64,000 bases of DNA. Origin: an uncultured Rhodopila sp. Its GTDB lineage: Bacteria > Pseudomonadota > Alphaproteobacteria > Acetobacterales > Acetobacteraceae. The translations under genes were made by a program, and so were the position numbers. The stretch spans positions 1 through 64,000 of the forward strand of contig NZ_CAIWTY010000016.1 of assembly GCF_903915725.1 (NCBI RefSeq), written 5' to 3'. Every line of letters begins with the position of its first letter. Position 1 is the stretch's first letter. Below, piece after piece: positions 1 through 8,988 of the stretch. The notes below the pieces were generated by a model. The model was not told where the DNA came from and searched no databases. It saw only the letters and a list, made by a program, of their open reading frames with translations.

Positions 1-156
1 CAGATAGCCCAGCCCCGCCGCCAGAGCGTGATCCGCCACATCGTCGGGGCTGATGACGGTGGTGGCGGCCAACCCCGCCAGCAGCAGCGGCAATGTCAGC
101 ACGTCGGGCAAGATCAGCGTCCGGAGGTCGATCCACGCCGCTTCGTCCTGGTGCCT
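1..156 (-). pseudogene. Prepilin peptidase (A24) fragment, N-terminus missing
   Basis: The reverse strand is open for 52 codons and reads like the second half of a type IV prepilin peptidase. It contains AWIDLRTLILPDVLTLPLLL, the conserved motif around the first catalytic aspartate of the GspO/PilD family, followed by a hydrophobic stretch. The frame begins straight after a TGA, with only three residues before the conserved block. The roughly 100 residues that normally precede it, including the N-terminal membrane segment, are absent. The fragment continues leftward out of the window, so I cannot tell whether the rest is intact. A frameshift or 5' truncation is the simplest reading, because no RBS or start codon fits. 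Confidence 0.5.
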
Positions 157-261
157 TCATCAAAAAAAGTACTGGGCAGGATGCGCGCTTGGCTGGCAAC
201 AGATAACGACGCATGCAGCCCAGCCGGAACTGCTGCTTCGCATCGCTTGCTGGAGGCTCCC

Positions 262-1083
262 ATGATCAACGCCCGCTGGCGGCCTCTGTTCGCCCGCCTG
301 TTTCCCGGCTTTCTCGGCCTCGCCGCGTTTGCATCGCTGCTTTCCGCCGGCCTTGCCGCCCCGGCCCTGGCCGAGACGCCGTCCCTGCTTGACGCCATCA
401 CCAGGTCCGGCACGCTGCGCGTCGGCCTGACCGAAGACTATCGCCCGTTTTCGATCGCCGACGCCTCCGGCATCGTCGAGGGCATCGATGTCGACATGGC
501 GAACAACCTCGCCATGTCGCTTGGTGTGAAGCTGCAGATCGTGAAGACGAGCTGGCCCACGCTGAAATCCGATCTCGAGACCGATAAGTTCGACATTGCC
601 ATGGGCGGGATTACCATCACCCTCGACCGCCAAAAGGTTGGGCTGTTCTCCACACCCGTGTTCTCCAGCGGCAAGACGCCGATCACCCGTTGTGGGGACG
701 AGGTTAAATACGCAACGCTTTCGCAGATCGACCGGCCGGGCGTGCGTGTCATCGTTAATCCAGGCGGCACCAATGAACGCTTCGATAAGGCGCATCTGCA
801 TAATGGAACGATTGTTTCCTGGACGGACAACGCGACCATCTTTGATGCGCTGGCCCGCGGAGAGGCGGATCTGATGATCACCGATGCCGTTGAGACCCGG
901 CTACAGGCGAAGCTGCACCCCGGCGTGCTCTGCCCCGTGCATCCGGATGCCCCGTTCGATCGTTCGGAGTTGGGCTACTGGATGCCGCGTGACGTGATCT
1001 TCGCGGCGTATATCGATCAATGGCTGAACCTGCTCAACCTCACCGGGCAGCATCAGACGATCCTCGCCCGCTGGCTGCCCTGA
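262..1083 (+). CDS. Periplasmic cyclohexadienyl/arogenate dehydratase-like solute-binding protein (PheC family)
   Basis: This 273-residue protein has a bacterial type 3 solute-binding fold. Residues 1-37 are a signal peptide ending in ALA. Residues 50-64 (TLRVGLTEDYRPFS region), 97-119 and the NPGGTNERF block at 166-174 follow the cyclohexadienyl dehydratase PheC pattern. PheC converts prephenate or arogenate to phenylpyruvate or phenylalanine in the periplasm. The ATG is chosen over longer in-frame starts because GGAGG sits just upstream and the signal peptide begins there. A plain amino-acid-binding role is the alternative, since PheC enzymes evolved from such proteins and no transporter genes are adjacent. 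Family is confident; catalysis is inferred from motif similarity. Confidence 0.8.
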   Translation: MINARWRPLFARLFPGFLGLAAFASLLSAGLAAPALAETPSLLDAITRSGTLRVGLTEDYRPFSIADASGIVEGIDVDMANNLAMSLGVKLQIVKTSWPTLKSDLETDKFDIAMGGITITLDRQKVGLFSTPVFSSGKTPITRCGDEVKYATLSQIDRPGVRVIVNPGGTNERFDKAHLHNGTIVSWTDNATIFDALARGEADLMITDAVETRLQAKLHPGVLCPVHPDAPFDRSELGYWMPRDVIFAAYIDQWLNLLNLTGQHQTILARWLP

Positions 1084-1255
1084 CCACATGACCGCCTCCC
1101 TGACCGAGAGACTGGATGTCGCGGCGCGGGCTTTCCAGAGCGGGCAATGCTGAGATCACTTCATTTAAGAGAAAATACGTTATAGTCCCAATAGACGAGG
1201 TGGATTACCGGGGTCACCGTCCGTCCGCCCTGCACCGCGGGACGAAGCGCACGCC

Positions 1256-1280
1256 GTTGCGGGATAACGCAACCCGCAAC
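1256..1280. other. Perfect 8-bp hairpin upstream of the ABC substrate-binding gene
   Basis: GTTGCGGG and CCCGCAAC form a perfect 8-bp inverted repeat around a 9-base loop. It lies about 90 bases before the start of the next gene, in a 283-base gap. There is no T-run, so it is not an obvious terminator. A good -10-like TATAAT lies at 1305-1310 between the hairpin and the gene, without a convincing -35. It could be an operator. Confidence 0.3.
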
Positions 1281-1366
1281 GAAGATCAACACACTTGCGT
1301 TCGCTATAATCTATGATATACGCACCGCGTTTGTTTATTACCGCGCATGTGGAGACCTGAAACTCA

Positions 1367-2383
1367 ATGGCCGATAACGAAGCAGGCCCCCTCCGACGCC
1401 GTACACTGTTTGCTGCCGTAGGCGCGACAGCTCTTGCTCTCACCAACCAGCCCGGCCGAGCCGCCGATGCGGCCACGTCGCCGAATCGGCACCTGCGGTT
1501 TGCCTACAACGGTACCGGAATCTGCACGGCAGCGATTCCCGTGGCCCTACACCGTGGTTTTTACGGAAAGCACGGCCTGGACGTCGAATTCGTCGCTCTG
1601 GCCGGCACGACGGATCAGATGTTGCAAGCGCTTGCCACCGATAAGGCCGATGCCGGCGGCTCGATGCTGCTGAACTGGATCAAGCCGCTGGAGAGCGGGT
1701 TCGACGTCAAACTGACCACAGGGCTGCATGGCGGTTGCACCCGCCTGCTGGTCAACCGCAATTCGGGCTTCACGGATATCACGCACCTGAAGGGTAAGAC
1801 CATCGGCGTTTCTTCCCTTTCCGGTTCGCCCCGCCACTTCTTCGCTATCTTGCTCGCCAGGCATGGCATCAACCCCGACACTGACGTTCAATGGCGGGAG
1901 TTTCCCGGCGACCTGCTGCCGGTAGCCTTGCAGCGAGGCGAGTTGCAGGCCATTGCCGATTCCGATCCGTCGATCTGGCTTTCCCGGCTTCGCAGCAACG
2001 GCGAGCTCGTCGAGATTGCCTCGAACCTGTCGGAAGATTACGCCGCTCTGTCTTGCTGCACCTTGGGTGTGCGGGCCGAGCTCTATCGCGACGATCCGGC
2101 CGCCGTAGCGGCGTTGACGAGTGCCGTGCGTGAAGCCTCTCTCTACGTTGCGGCGAACCCGGATGACTCGGCGGAGATTTTTTCGAAATACACCCCGAAA
2201 GTTCCGGTCGACCAGTTGGCCGCGATGTTGCGCAGCCAAACGCAGGGCCATATTCCCGTCGGCACCGCCTTGCGCGATGAATTCATCAAGATCGCCAGCG
2301 ATCTCAAGCTGGCCGCGATCCTCAAGCCTTCAACCGATCCCGTGAAGCTGGCACAGCGGGTGGTGGTTGATGTTTCGGTCTGA
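1367..2383 (+). CDS. ABC transporter substrate-binding protein, NMT1/SsuA-like
   Basis: The 338-residue protein belongs to the periplasmic binding family used for sulfonate, nitrate, taurine or thiamine-precursor uptake. Residues 10-15 (RRRTLF) followed by a hydrophobic stretch look like a twin-arginine signal, with cleavage near residue 33. The mature part starts with the usual beta strand and GTGICTAAIPVALHRGFYGK. Further family features are the LKGKTIGVSSLSGSP loop and a D-P-S-I-W segment in the second lobe. No permease or ATPase gene is adjacent, so its transporter lies elsewhere or it acts as an orphan. The beta-propeller gene starts 24 bases downstream, suggesting co-transcription. Substrate cannot be read from the sequence. 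Confidence 0.8.
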   Translation: MADNEAGPLRRRTLFAAVGATALALTNQPGRAADAATSPNRHLRFAYNGTGICTAAIPVALHRGFYGKHGLDVEFVALAGTTDQMLQALATDKADAGGSMLLNWIKPLESGFDVKLTTGLHGGCTRLLVNRNSGFTDITHLKGKTIGVSSLSGSPRHFFAILLARHGINPDTDVQWREFPGDLLPVALQRGELQAIADSDPSIWLSRLRSNGELVEIASNLSEDYAALSCCTLGVRAELYRDDPAAVAALTSAVREASLYVAANPDDSAEIFSKYTPKVPVDQLAAMLRSQTQGHIPVGTALRDEFIKIASDLKLAAILKPSTDPVKLAQRVVVDVSV

Positions 2384-2407
2384 GCAGGATCGATCAGTGC
2401 CGCTGCC

Positions 2408-3526
2408 GTGACGGCACGCGGCTTCGCAAGGCGAATGGTGCAGCGCGCATCGATTCAGGCGTCGTCGTCGCTGATCATTGATGATGTCAGCCGCTTCGTT
2501 TTTGTCCCGAGTTCTGAGCAGTCGGTCGTCACGGTTGTTGACGGCGGCAGCAACGAGGTCGTCGGTGCGCTGGCCATCGGCTGCTCGCCTCAGCAAGTGA
2601 TCATCAGCCGCCCGGAGGCAAAGCTGATCGCAACCGACGGCCGGAGTACTTGGTTCGTCACGCTGGACCTGCCTGGCCGCAGGATGGAGCGCATCAACCT
2701 GCCGCACCGGGCGGAACGCCTCACGCTTGGTGCCAACGGGTGGCTGTTGGCGGTTGCCGATTTGGCGGGCGGCAAGATTTCATTGTTTGATCTGCGCAGG
2801 GGCAGCCTGCTGCGCACGATCGACGGCTTGCCACCATTGCGCGACATGCTGTTTGTCGACCAGGACGGATATCTTTTCGTTGCCGCCAAAGATTGGACCG
2901 GCGTCGCCGTCTTTGACGTCAATACAGCCGTATTGACGCAATGGATCCAACCGTTTCGCTCGGCCGCGCGCAGCCAAATCGTCGCAATGGCTCGCACGCC
3001 GAACGGCCGGACTGTCGTGGTCCGGTTCGAAGGCGGTTATCCGCCCGGTATCATCGATGTTCAGTCTCGCCAAACGATTGCCGAGCTTGGTCGCATTGCG
3101 GCCACCGATGGTGTCGTATCCTCCGGTACTGGAGCCTATTTTTTCGTTCCTGATAACGCGACATCGACCCTGAACGTCTTCCGCGGAGACCAACCCGCGT
3201 CGGCGACGATGCTGCCTGCATCTACAGGCATGGGGGCGGTCTATAGCGCCTGGCTCGACAGTGTCGCCTTCGTTGCGAGCGTGCCACGCCGGCAGCTTCT
3301 GATCTATGATCTCGATCGGCTGCGTCCGGAAGGGACTCTCGACCTGGCGGGTGTCCCGCGCCAGGGTGGCGTGAGTGCCGACAGTACAAAGGTTTACGTT
3401 CCGCTCAATGATCCGCCAGCCCTGGCGATCGTCGATGGACAGTCACGCAGGGTCGTTGCGACTGTGCCGATGCCGGCCACACCGTTGGCGGCTATCGTTC
3501 CCGGTGGCTGGGGGCTATGCCACTGA
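2408..3526 (+). CDS. YVTN-type beta-propeller repeat protein
   Basis: The 372-residue protein is built from repeated strands of the kind VVDGGSNEVVGALAIG, ISLFDLRRGSLLRTI, VAVFDVNTAVL and LAIVDGQSRRVVATVPMP. This is the YVTN/lactonase-like propeller pattern found in surface or periplasmic proteins. A GTG start gives a protein without an obvious signal peptide, so either secretion is unusual or the true start or a 5' segment has been lost. The gene follows the substrate-binding protein with a 24-base gap and probably shares its transcript. Propellers of this type often bind ligands or accompany periplasmic dehydrogenases, but no partner enzyme is present. Function is unassigned. Confidence 0.65.
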   Translation: MTARGFARRMVQRASIQASSSLIIDDVSRFVFVPSSEQSVVTVVDGGSNEVVGALAIGCSPQQVIISRPEAKLIATDGRSTWFVTLDLPGRRMERINLPHRAERLTLGANGWLLAVADLAGGKISLFDLRRGSLLRTIDGLPPLRDMLFVDQDGYLFVAAKDWTGVAVFDVNTAVLTQWIQPFRSAARSQIVAMARTPNGRTVVVRFEGGYPPGIIDVQSRQTIAELGRIAATDGVVSSGTGAYFFVPDNATSTLNVFRGDQPASATMLPASTGMGAVYSAWLDSVAFVASVPRRQLLIYDLDRLRPEGTLDLAGVPRQGGVSADSTKVYVPLNDPPALAIVDGQSRRVVATVPMPATPLAAIVPGGWGLCH

Positions 3527-3677
3527 CTGCCCCCTCGGCCCGGGCGGGACTCAGTCGAGCCGCCGGGCAAGGGGCGCCCCTGAGCGTCCGATCGGGTTTC
3601 TATCACACTGATCTATGTTAGCCTCGACCCGCGCTGCCCGGCTTCGTCTGCCGGCGGACGCCACACGGAGGAACAAA

Positions 3678-4805
3678 ATGAACAAACCGCAGCGCTTCGC
3701 TGGCGTGGTGCTTGTGCTCGCCGCCATTGCCGCATCGCCCGTCCGGGCGCAGCCGGTGCCAGCCGCCGTTCCTCCGGCGGCGTCCGACTTCGCGACCCTC
3801 GAAGCCGCCATGGGCGCGGCCAATGCACACCCGGGGGCGCGCACCGCGCCGGGCAAGGTCATTCCGGTTCCCGATACCACCACACCGGAATTCAAGGCGG
3901 TGATTGCCGCGCCCTATCGGGTGCCGGCCTGGAACGCCGATCCAAAGACGGCGGATGAATGGCGGGCACTGGTGGCCAGGCTCGCGGCGTCCGTGGCTGC
4001 GACGTTGCCGGCGCTGCGGGATCAGCTCGGGGTCAGCATCCGGCCCGCCGTCATCGGCGGCGTGAAAGGCTACGTCCTCGAGCCTGCCGATATCCCGCCG
4101 GAGAACCGCAACCGCGTCCTCTTCAACATCCATGGCGGCGGGTATGTCTACGGTCCGGGCGAAGCCGGTACGCTCGAAGCGACGCTGATGGCAGGCTACG
4201 GCCACTTCAAGGTGATCGCGGTTGACTACCGCATGCCGCCGGACGCGCCCTATCCGGCGGCCATGGACGATGCCATGGCCGCCTACAAGGGCGTGCTCAG
4301 CATGACCGACCCCGGGCATGTCGCGGTGTTCGGCACCTCCACCGGCGGCGGAATGACGCTGGCATTGATGCTGCGCGCCAAAGCCGAAAACGTGCCGCTG
4401 CCGGTGGCGATGGCGCCCGGCACGCCCTGGTCGGATCTGACCGAGACCGGCGACACCTACAAGACCAACGAATGGATCGACAACGTGCTGGTCAGCTACA
4501 GTGGCTATTTGACTCATGCGGCGGCGCTGTATGCGAACGGTCACGACCTGAAGGATCCTCAGTTGTCGCCGATATATGGCGACTTCCACGGTCTGCCGCC
4601 GGCGATCCTGACCAGCGGCACCCGCGATCTGTTCCTCAGCAACACGGTGCGGACGCATCGCAAATTGCGCCAGGCCGGGGTCGAGGCGTCGCTGCAGGTG
4701 TTCGAGGGAGCCTCCCACGGGCAATACGGCGCCCCAAACACGCCCGAGGCCAGGGAAGCATTCGGCGAGATAGCGCAGTTTTTCGACGCCCATCTCGCCA
4801 AATAG
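3678..4805 (+). CDS. Exported alpha/beta-hydrolase, HSL-family esterase
   Basis: This is a 375-residue secreted carboxylesterase of the hormone-sensitive-lipase family. Residues 1-24 form a signal peptide ending VRA. The oxyanion-hole motif HGGG is at 152-155. The nucleophile is Ser221 in GTSTGG. Asp317 (SGTRDLFL) and His347 (GASHGQ) complete the triad at the expected spacing. The ATG is fixed by GGAGG six bases upstream; a longer upstream reading frame lacks both RBS and signal. The substrate is probably a short acyl ester. It stands alone, convergent with the SpoU methylase gene. Confidence 0.85.
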   Translation: MNKPQRFAGVVLVLAAIAASPVRAQPVPAAVPPAASDFATLEAAMGAANAHPGARTAPGKVIPVPDTTTPEFKAVIAAPYRVPAWNADPKTADEWRALVARLAASVAATLPALRDQLGVSIRPAVIGGVKGYVLEPADIPPENRNRVLFNIHGGGYVYGPGEAGTLEATLMAGYGHFKVIAVDYRMPPDAPYPAAMDDAMAAYKGVLSMTDPGHVAVFGTSTGGGMTLALMLRAKAENVPLPVAMAPGTPWSDLTETGDTYKTNEWIDNVLVSYSGYLTHAAALYANGHDLKDPQLSPIYGDFHGLPPAILTSGTRDLFLSNTVRTHRKLRQAGVEASLQVFEGASHGQYGAPNTPEAREAFGEIAQFFDAHLAK

Positions 4806-4830
4806 TCCTGCGCCGTCCCGGGGATCAGAG

Positions 4831-5385
4831 TTACACCGGCGGGATCGAGCCGTCGCCGCGCCGCGCCGCAACCGTCAGATAATACAGCACCACGGCGGTT
4901 GCGGTCGCCACGTTCAAAGAGTTCACCATTCCCAGCATCGGCACCGCGACCGCTGCATCAGCCTGGTCGATCACCGCCTGAGAAACCCCTTCGGCCTCGC
5001 CGCCGACAACGAGGCAGAGCGGAAATACCGGATCGAAGCGCTCCGGAGGCACGCTGCCGCTGGCGAGATCGGCGACAACGATCCGGCTGCCCTGGCGCTT
5101 CAGCGCGGCGACCGCCAGCGCCGCATCCTCGGCAAGCTCCCACGGCACCCAGCGTTGCGTTCCCCGGGCGGCCTGGAGAAACCGTCGATTGCGGATGTCG
5201 ACCGGGCCACCGCAAATGATCAAACGCTCGACCAGCATGGCATCGCATAGCCGGAAGACCGCGCCGAGGTTGTAGGGCCGCTGCACGCCGTCCAGCAGGA
5301 CCTGGATCGGCAAGCGATGAATGACGCGGAAGGCAACGCGGTCGAGCTTGTCGCTGCGGATCTCGGCGGTGGTCAGGACGCGCAT
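4831..5385 (-). CDS. SpoU/TrmH-family RNA 2'-O-methyltransferase
   Basis: The protein, 184 residues from the chosen ATG, carries the three SpoU motifs of knotted (SPOUT) methyltransferases. These are the N-x-x-A/G-x-x-R segment in RPYNLGAVFRLCDA, LVVGGEAEGVS, and MVNSLNVATATAVVLYYL at the C-terminus. Such enzymes methylate a ribose 2'-OH in tRNA or rRNA using S-adenosylmethionine. The exact target (TrmH, TrmL or RlmB type) cannot be fixed. The frame remains open a further 50 codons upstream, but that segment resembles no conserved sequence. MRVLTTAEIRSDKL is a more natural N-terminus, although its RBS is weak. It converges on the esterase gene. Confidence 0.8.
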   Translation of the reverse strand: MRVLTTAEIRSDKLDRVAFRVIHRLPIQVLLDGVQRPYNLGAVFRLCDAMLVERLIICGGPVDIRNRRFLQAARGTQRWVPWELAEDAALAVAALKRQGSRIVVADLASGSVPPERFDPVFPLCLVVGGEAEGVSQAVIDQADAAVAVPMLGMVNSLNVATATAVVLYYLTVAARRGDGSIPPV

Positions 5386-5742
5386 GATCACACCATACGG
5401 GTTTCGTAACACGCTGGCCACCGCCACGGGGCAGGCAAGGGGACTCGCGACGCGCAGCTTTGGCCTTGACGGCATGATCGGATACGGATCACAACAGGTC
5501 CGCCGTCCCATACTGACCGGCCCCCGGGCAGACAAACCGTGGCGCGTGCAACACTGCCAGGAGGCCTGCCAACCAAGCGTGTCTCATCGCCGCCGATTGC
5601 TTGAGCGTCGGACCGGCGCATAGTCATCTGCCGGTGGTTTCCTGCCCCCGCAACCGATCTTCATAGCGATTCGCTTTCCGGTTTGCGGCATGGCGTGCAT
5701 TCGCGCTACTAGAAGCCAATCCGACCGGAGCCTCCTGAATCG
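5386..5742. other. Intergenic region between the SpoU methylase and dcd
   Basis: These 357 bases separate divergent genes and should hold both promoters. I see no convincing -35/-10 pair, no tRNA-like cloverleaf and no repeat-family element. A GGAG at 5727-5730 is the ribosome binding site of dcd. Confidence 0.4.
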
Positions 5743-6297
5743 ATGTCCGTGATGTCCGACCGCTGGATCCGCCGCATGGCGCAGGACCACGGCATGATCG
5801 AGCCGTTCGTGGAACAGCAAAAACGTGACGGCGTCATCAGCTACGGCCTGTCCAGCTATGGATACGATGCCCGCATCGCCGACGAGTTCAAAATTTTCAC
5901 CAACATCGATTCCGCGGTCATCGATCCGAAATCGTTTTCTCCCGCCAGTTTTGTCGACCGCAAGACCGACGTCTGCATCATCCCGCCCAACAGTTTTGCC
6001 CTCGGCCACACGGTCGAATATTTCCGCGTCCCGCGGGATGTGCTGGTGATCTGTCTGGGGAAGTCCACCTATGCCCGCTGCGGAATCATCGTCAACGTCA
6101 CGCCGCTGGAGCCGGAATGGGAAGGCCAGGTGACGATCGAGATCAGCAACACCACCCCGCTGCCAGCGAAAATTCACGCCCGGGAAGGCATCTGCCAGTT
6201 CCTGTTCCTCCAGGGCAACGAGGCCTGCGAGACCAGTTACGCTGACAAGGCCGGGAAATACATGGGCCAGCGGGGCACCGCCCTGCCGAGGATGTAA
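5743..6297 (+). CDS. dcd: dCTP deaminase
   Basis: The 184-residue enzyme deaminates dCTP to dUTP, feeding thymidylate synthesis. Hallmarks are [12 protein letters not shown] near residues 33-43, [10 protein letters not shown] at 106-115, and [10 protein letters not shown] at 127-136, with Glu133 as the likely catalytic glutamate. Length matches the family. The start with GGAG 12 bases upstream is used; a second in-frame ATG lies three codons later. It heads a run with murA (7-base gap) and ppa, likely one transcript. Confidence 0.95.
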   Translation: MSVMSDRWIRRMAQDHGMIEPFVEQQKRDGVISYGLSSYGYDARIADEFKIFTNIDSAVIDPKSFSPASFVDRKTDVCIIPPNSFALGHTVEYFRVPRDVLVICLGKSTYARCGIIVNVTPLEPEWEGQVTIEISNTTPLPAKIHAREGICQFLFLQGNEACETSYADKAGKYMGQRGTALPRM

Positions 6298-6304
6298 ACT
6301 CTCA

Positions 6305-7567
6305 ATGGATCGTATCCGTATCCGCGGCGGCCACCCCTTATCGGGAACCATAACCATCGGCGGCGCGAAAAACGCCGCCCTGCCGCTCATGGTGGCCGGT
6401 CTGCTGACTGACGAGCGTTTGGTGCTGACCAACGTGCCCCGTCTCGCCGACATCCAGACCATGGGCGTCCTGCTCGCCCAGCATGGCATCGCCGTAGAGC
6501 CGGTCTGTGACGATGGACGCACGCTGTCGCTCGGCGGAGCCATCTCCAATACCGAAGCGCCCTACGATATCGTTCGCAAGATGCGGGCCTCGGTCCTGGT
6601 GCTCGGGCCATTGCTGGCCCGCGCGGGAGAGGCGCGTGTCTCGCTGCCCGGCGGTTGCGCCATCGGAACGCGTCCGGTCGATCTGCACCTCAAGGGACTG
6701 GAGCAGATGGGCGCCCGGTTCAACCTTGCGAACGGCTATATCGATGGCCGGGTGGACGGACGGCTGCACGGCGCGACCATCGTCTTTCCGACCGTTTCGG
6801 TTGGCGCGACGGAAAACCTGCTGATGGCCGCGTCCCTCGCCGACGGCCGTACGGTTCTGACCAACGCGGCGCGCGAGCCCGAAATCGGCGATCTGGCCGC
6901 ATGCCTGGTGGCGATGGGCGCGCGGATCGAGGGTATCGGGAGCCACTCCCTGACTATCGAAGGCGTTGAACGCCTGCACGGCGCGGATCACGCAATCATC
7001 CCCGACCGAATCGAAACCGGCAGCTACGCCTGTGCCGCGGCGATCTCCGGCGGGTCGGTTTTCCTGCGCGACGCGCGGCTGGACCATCTCGGCGCAACGG
7101 TGCGGATTCTGCGTGAGGCCGGCGTGGAGATTACCGCGCATCCTGACGGACTCATGGTCAAGCGCCTGAACGGGTTGCACGGCGTGGATGTGATGACCGA
7201 AGCCTATCCCGGCTTCCCAACTGACATGCAGGCGCAGTTCATGGCGCTGATGGCAGTATCCGACGGTGCGTCGATGGTGACCGAGACGATTTTCGAGAAC
7301 CGCTTCATGCATGTGCCGGAACTGAACCGGATGGGTGCCAGGATCAACGTGCATGGCGCGTCCGCGATCGTGCGTGGCACACCGTCGCTGTCCGGCGCGC
7401 CTGTCATGGCAACCGACCTTCGCGCTTCGCTGTCGCTGATCCTGGCCGGCCTGGCCGCGCGGGGCGAGACGATCGTCAATCGTGTCTACCATCTTGACCG
7501 CGGCTACGAGGCGGTGGAACAAAAACTCGCCGCCTGCGGCGCCGACATCGAACGAATTTCCGGTTAA
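6305..7567 (+). CDS. murA: UDP-N-acetylglucosamine 1-carboxyvinyltransferase
   Basis: MurA transfers enolpyruvate from PEP to UDP-GlcNAc, the first committed step of peptidoglycan synthesis in the cytoplasm. The 420-residue length is standard. Lys22-Asn23 in GGAKNAALP binds substrate. Cys118 in [15 protein letters not shown] is the fosfomycin-reactive cysteine on the mobile loop, so the enzyme should be fosfomycin-sensitive rather than the Asp variant. The C-terminal part keeps the [15 protein letters not shown] and [10 protein letters not shown] motifs. It starts 7 bases after dcd and is followed 15 bases later by ppa. Confidence 0.97.
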   Translation: MDRIRIRGGHPLSGTITIGGAKNAALPLMVAGLLTDERLVLTNVPRLADIQTMGVLLAQHGIAVEPVCDDGRTLSLGGAISNTEAPYDIVRKMRASVLVLGPLLARAGEARVSLPGGCAIGTRPVDLHLKGLEQMGARFNLANGYIDGRVDGRLHGATIVFPTVSVGATENLLMAASLADGRTVLTNAAREPEIGDLAACLVAMGARIEGIGSHSLTIEGVERLHGADHAIIPDRIETGSYACAAAISGGSVFLRDARLDHLGATVRILREAGVEITAHPDGLMVKRLNGLHGVDVMTEAYPGFPTDMQAQFMALMAVSDGASMVTETIFENRFMHVPELNRMGARINVHGASAIVRGTPSLSGAPVMATDLRASLSLILAGLAARGETIVNRVYHLDRGYEAVEQKLAACGADIERISG

Positions 7568-7582
7568 TAAGGACAACCCTCC

Positions 7583-8116
7583 ATGCGCATCGACGCCATC
7601 GCTATCGGCTACAACCCGCCGGAAGACGTCAACGTTATCGTCGAGGTCGCCATCGGTGGCGAGCCGATCAAATACGAGATGGACAAGGCGGCTGGCACGC
7701 TGATCGTCGACCGCTTCCTGTACACCCCGATGCGCTATCCGGGGAATTACGGCTTCGTCCCGCACACGCTGTCGGATGACGGCGATCCGATCGACGTGCT
7801 GGTTGCGAATACCCGGCCAATTGTCCCCGGCGCGGTGATCAACGTCCGGCCGGTTGGCGTTCTGAAGATGCAGGACGAGAGCGGCGGCGATGAAAAGATC
7901 ATTGCCGTGCCGTCACCCAAGCTGACGCAGCGCTATGCGAAAATTCACAACTATTCCGATATGCCTTCGATAACGCTTGATCAGATCCAGCATTTCTTCG
8001 AGCACTACAAGGACCTCGAGCCGGGCAAGTGGGTCAAGCTGCTGGGCTGGGGCGATGCCGCTGAGGCGAAGAAGCTGATCACCGACGCGATCGAGCGGGC
8101 GAAGCACAAGGGCTGA
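7583..8116 (+). CDS. ppa: Inorganic pyrophosphatase (family I)
   Basis: The 177-residue soluble pyrophosphatase hydrolyses PPi released by biosynthesis. The family I signature [10 protein letters not shown] sits at 65-74, inside [19 protein letters not shown], and supplies metal-binding aspartates. [11 protein letters not shown] and the D-EKIIAVP region also match. Length equals the bacterial hexameric form. It lies directly after murA and probably ends the dcd-murA-ppa transcript. Confidence 0.97.
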   Translation: MRIDAIAIGYNPPEDVNVIVEVAIGGEPIKYEMDKAAGTLIVDRFLYTPMRYPGNYGFVPHTLSDDGDPIDVLVANTRPIVPGAVINVRPVGVLKMQDESGGDEKIIAVPSPKLTQRYAKIHNYSDMPSITLDQIQHFFEHYKDLEPGKWVKLLGWGDAAEAKKLITDAIERAKHKG

Positions 8117-8399
8117 ACCCTTCCGATTGACAGGAAACAGGGTGAGTAAGGCGGCAATCAATACTTGCCCCTTTCACCCTGACGGCCCCGGAGGATCGTC
8201 CAGCTCCGGTTTGGACCTGATCCGCACCACGATCGGGCGGCCTATTGGAACTGTGGGCATCCGCGTGCCGCTGCGTCGCGCGGTGGCGAATCTCGGCCAT
8301 GATCGGCTGAACCGAAGATCTGTCGGCTTGCGCGGACGTGGCGTCCGGCGATGCCAAAACCCTCTGGAACGCAGCTTCGGCTCTGTCCATAATAGGAAC

Positions 8400-8876
8400 A
8401 TGCCAGACGATCTATACGACCGCGATGTCCTGGCCTGGTCAGAACACCAGGTAAAGCTCCTGCGCCGCGCAGCGCGGGGGGAGAGGGTGAACGACATCGA
8501 CTGGACGCACGTTGTTGAGGAGATCGAGGACGTGGGGCTGTCCGAACTCAACGCTGTGCATTCGCTTTTGCGGCAGATCCTGGTGCACCTTCTAAAGCTT
8601 CACGGTTGGCCGGGATTGAGCGCGTGCCGGCATTGGCGAAGCGAGATTGTTGCCTTCCAGTCCGATGCCCAACGGCGGTATGCGCCGTCGATGCGGCAGA
8701 GGATCGACGTCGAGGCGCTTTATGCCAGGGCTCTGCTGCAGATTGAGCCGCTGCGCTATGGCGGCGGGCCGCCCAGGCAAGCGCCCGGGACCTGCCCGGT
8801 TTCGCTTGATGATTTGCTGACGGCGGCATGCCGGGACTTAGAGGCGGCATTTCCGGCGGCATGCACGCCGAGTTAG
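8400..8876 (+). CDS. DUF29 family protein
   Basis: This 158-residue protein has the DUF29 arrangement. MPDDLYDRDVLAWSEHQ is followed by an Arg-rich helix, then DWTHVVEEIEDVGLSE and a helix ending in LLVHLLKL-type sequence, and later W-R-S-E-I. The family is helical, widespread in cyanobacteria and Acetobacteraceae, and has no known function. The start has AGGAAC just before it. The frame stays open far upstream, but that part shows no conservation I recognise, so the 283 bases after ppa are treated as non-coding. Confidence 0.75.
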   Translation: MPDDLYDRDVLAWSEHQVKLLRRAARGERVNDIDWTHVVEEIEDVGLSELNAVHSLLRQILVHLLKLHGWPGLSACRHWRSEIVAFQSDAQRRYAPSMRQRIDVEALYARALLQIEPLRYGGGPPRQAPGTCPVSLDDLLTAACRDLEAAFPAACTPS

Positions 8877-8988
8877 GTGTCTATGCCCGCGCGAATAGCA
8901 AAGGTCTGCCCAGCCTGTGGCAGCGCGCGGTTCGTTCGGAACTCCTCGTGCAGCATCCAATTTTACCCGATGATATCGCGCCCGACCT

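Noticed and set aside
8117-8399. Possible coding sequence before the DUF29 gene, on either strand
   Set aside because: Frames are open on both strands, but none shows a credible RBS, a folded-domain pattern or a family motif. The DUF29 protein itself starts cleanly at 8400.
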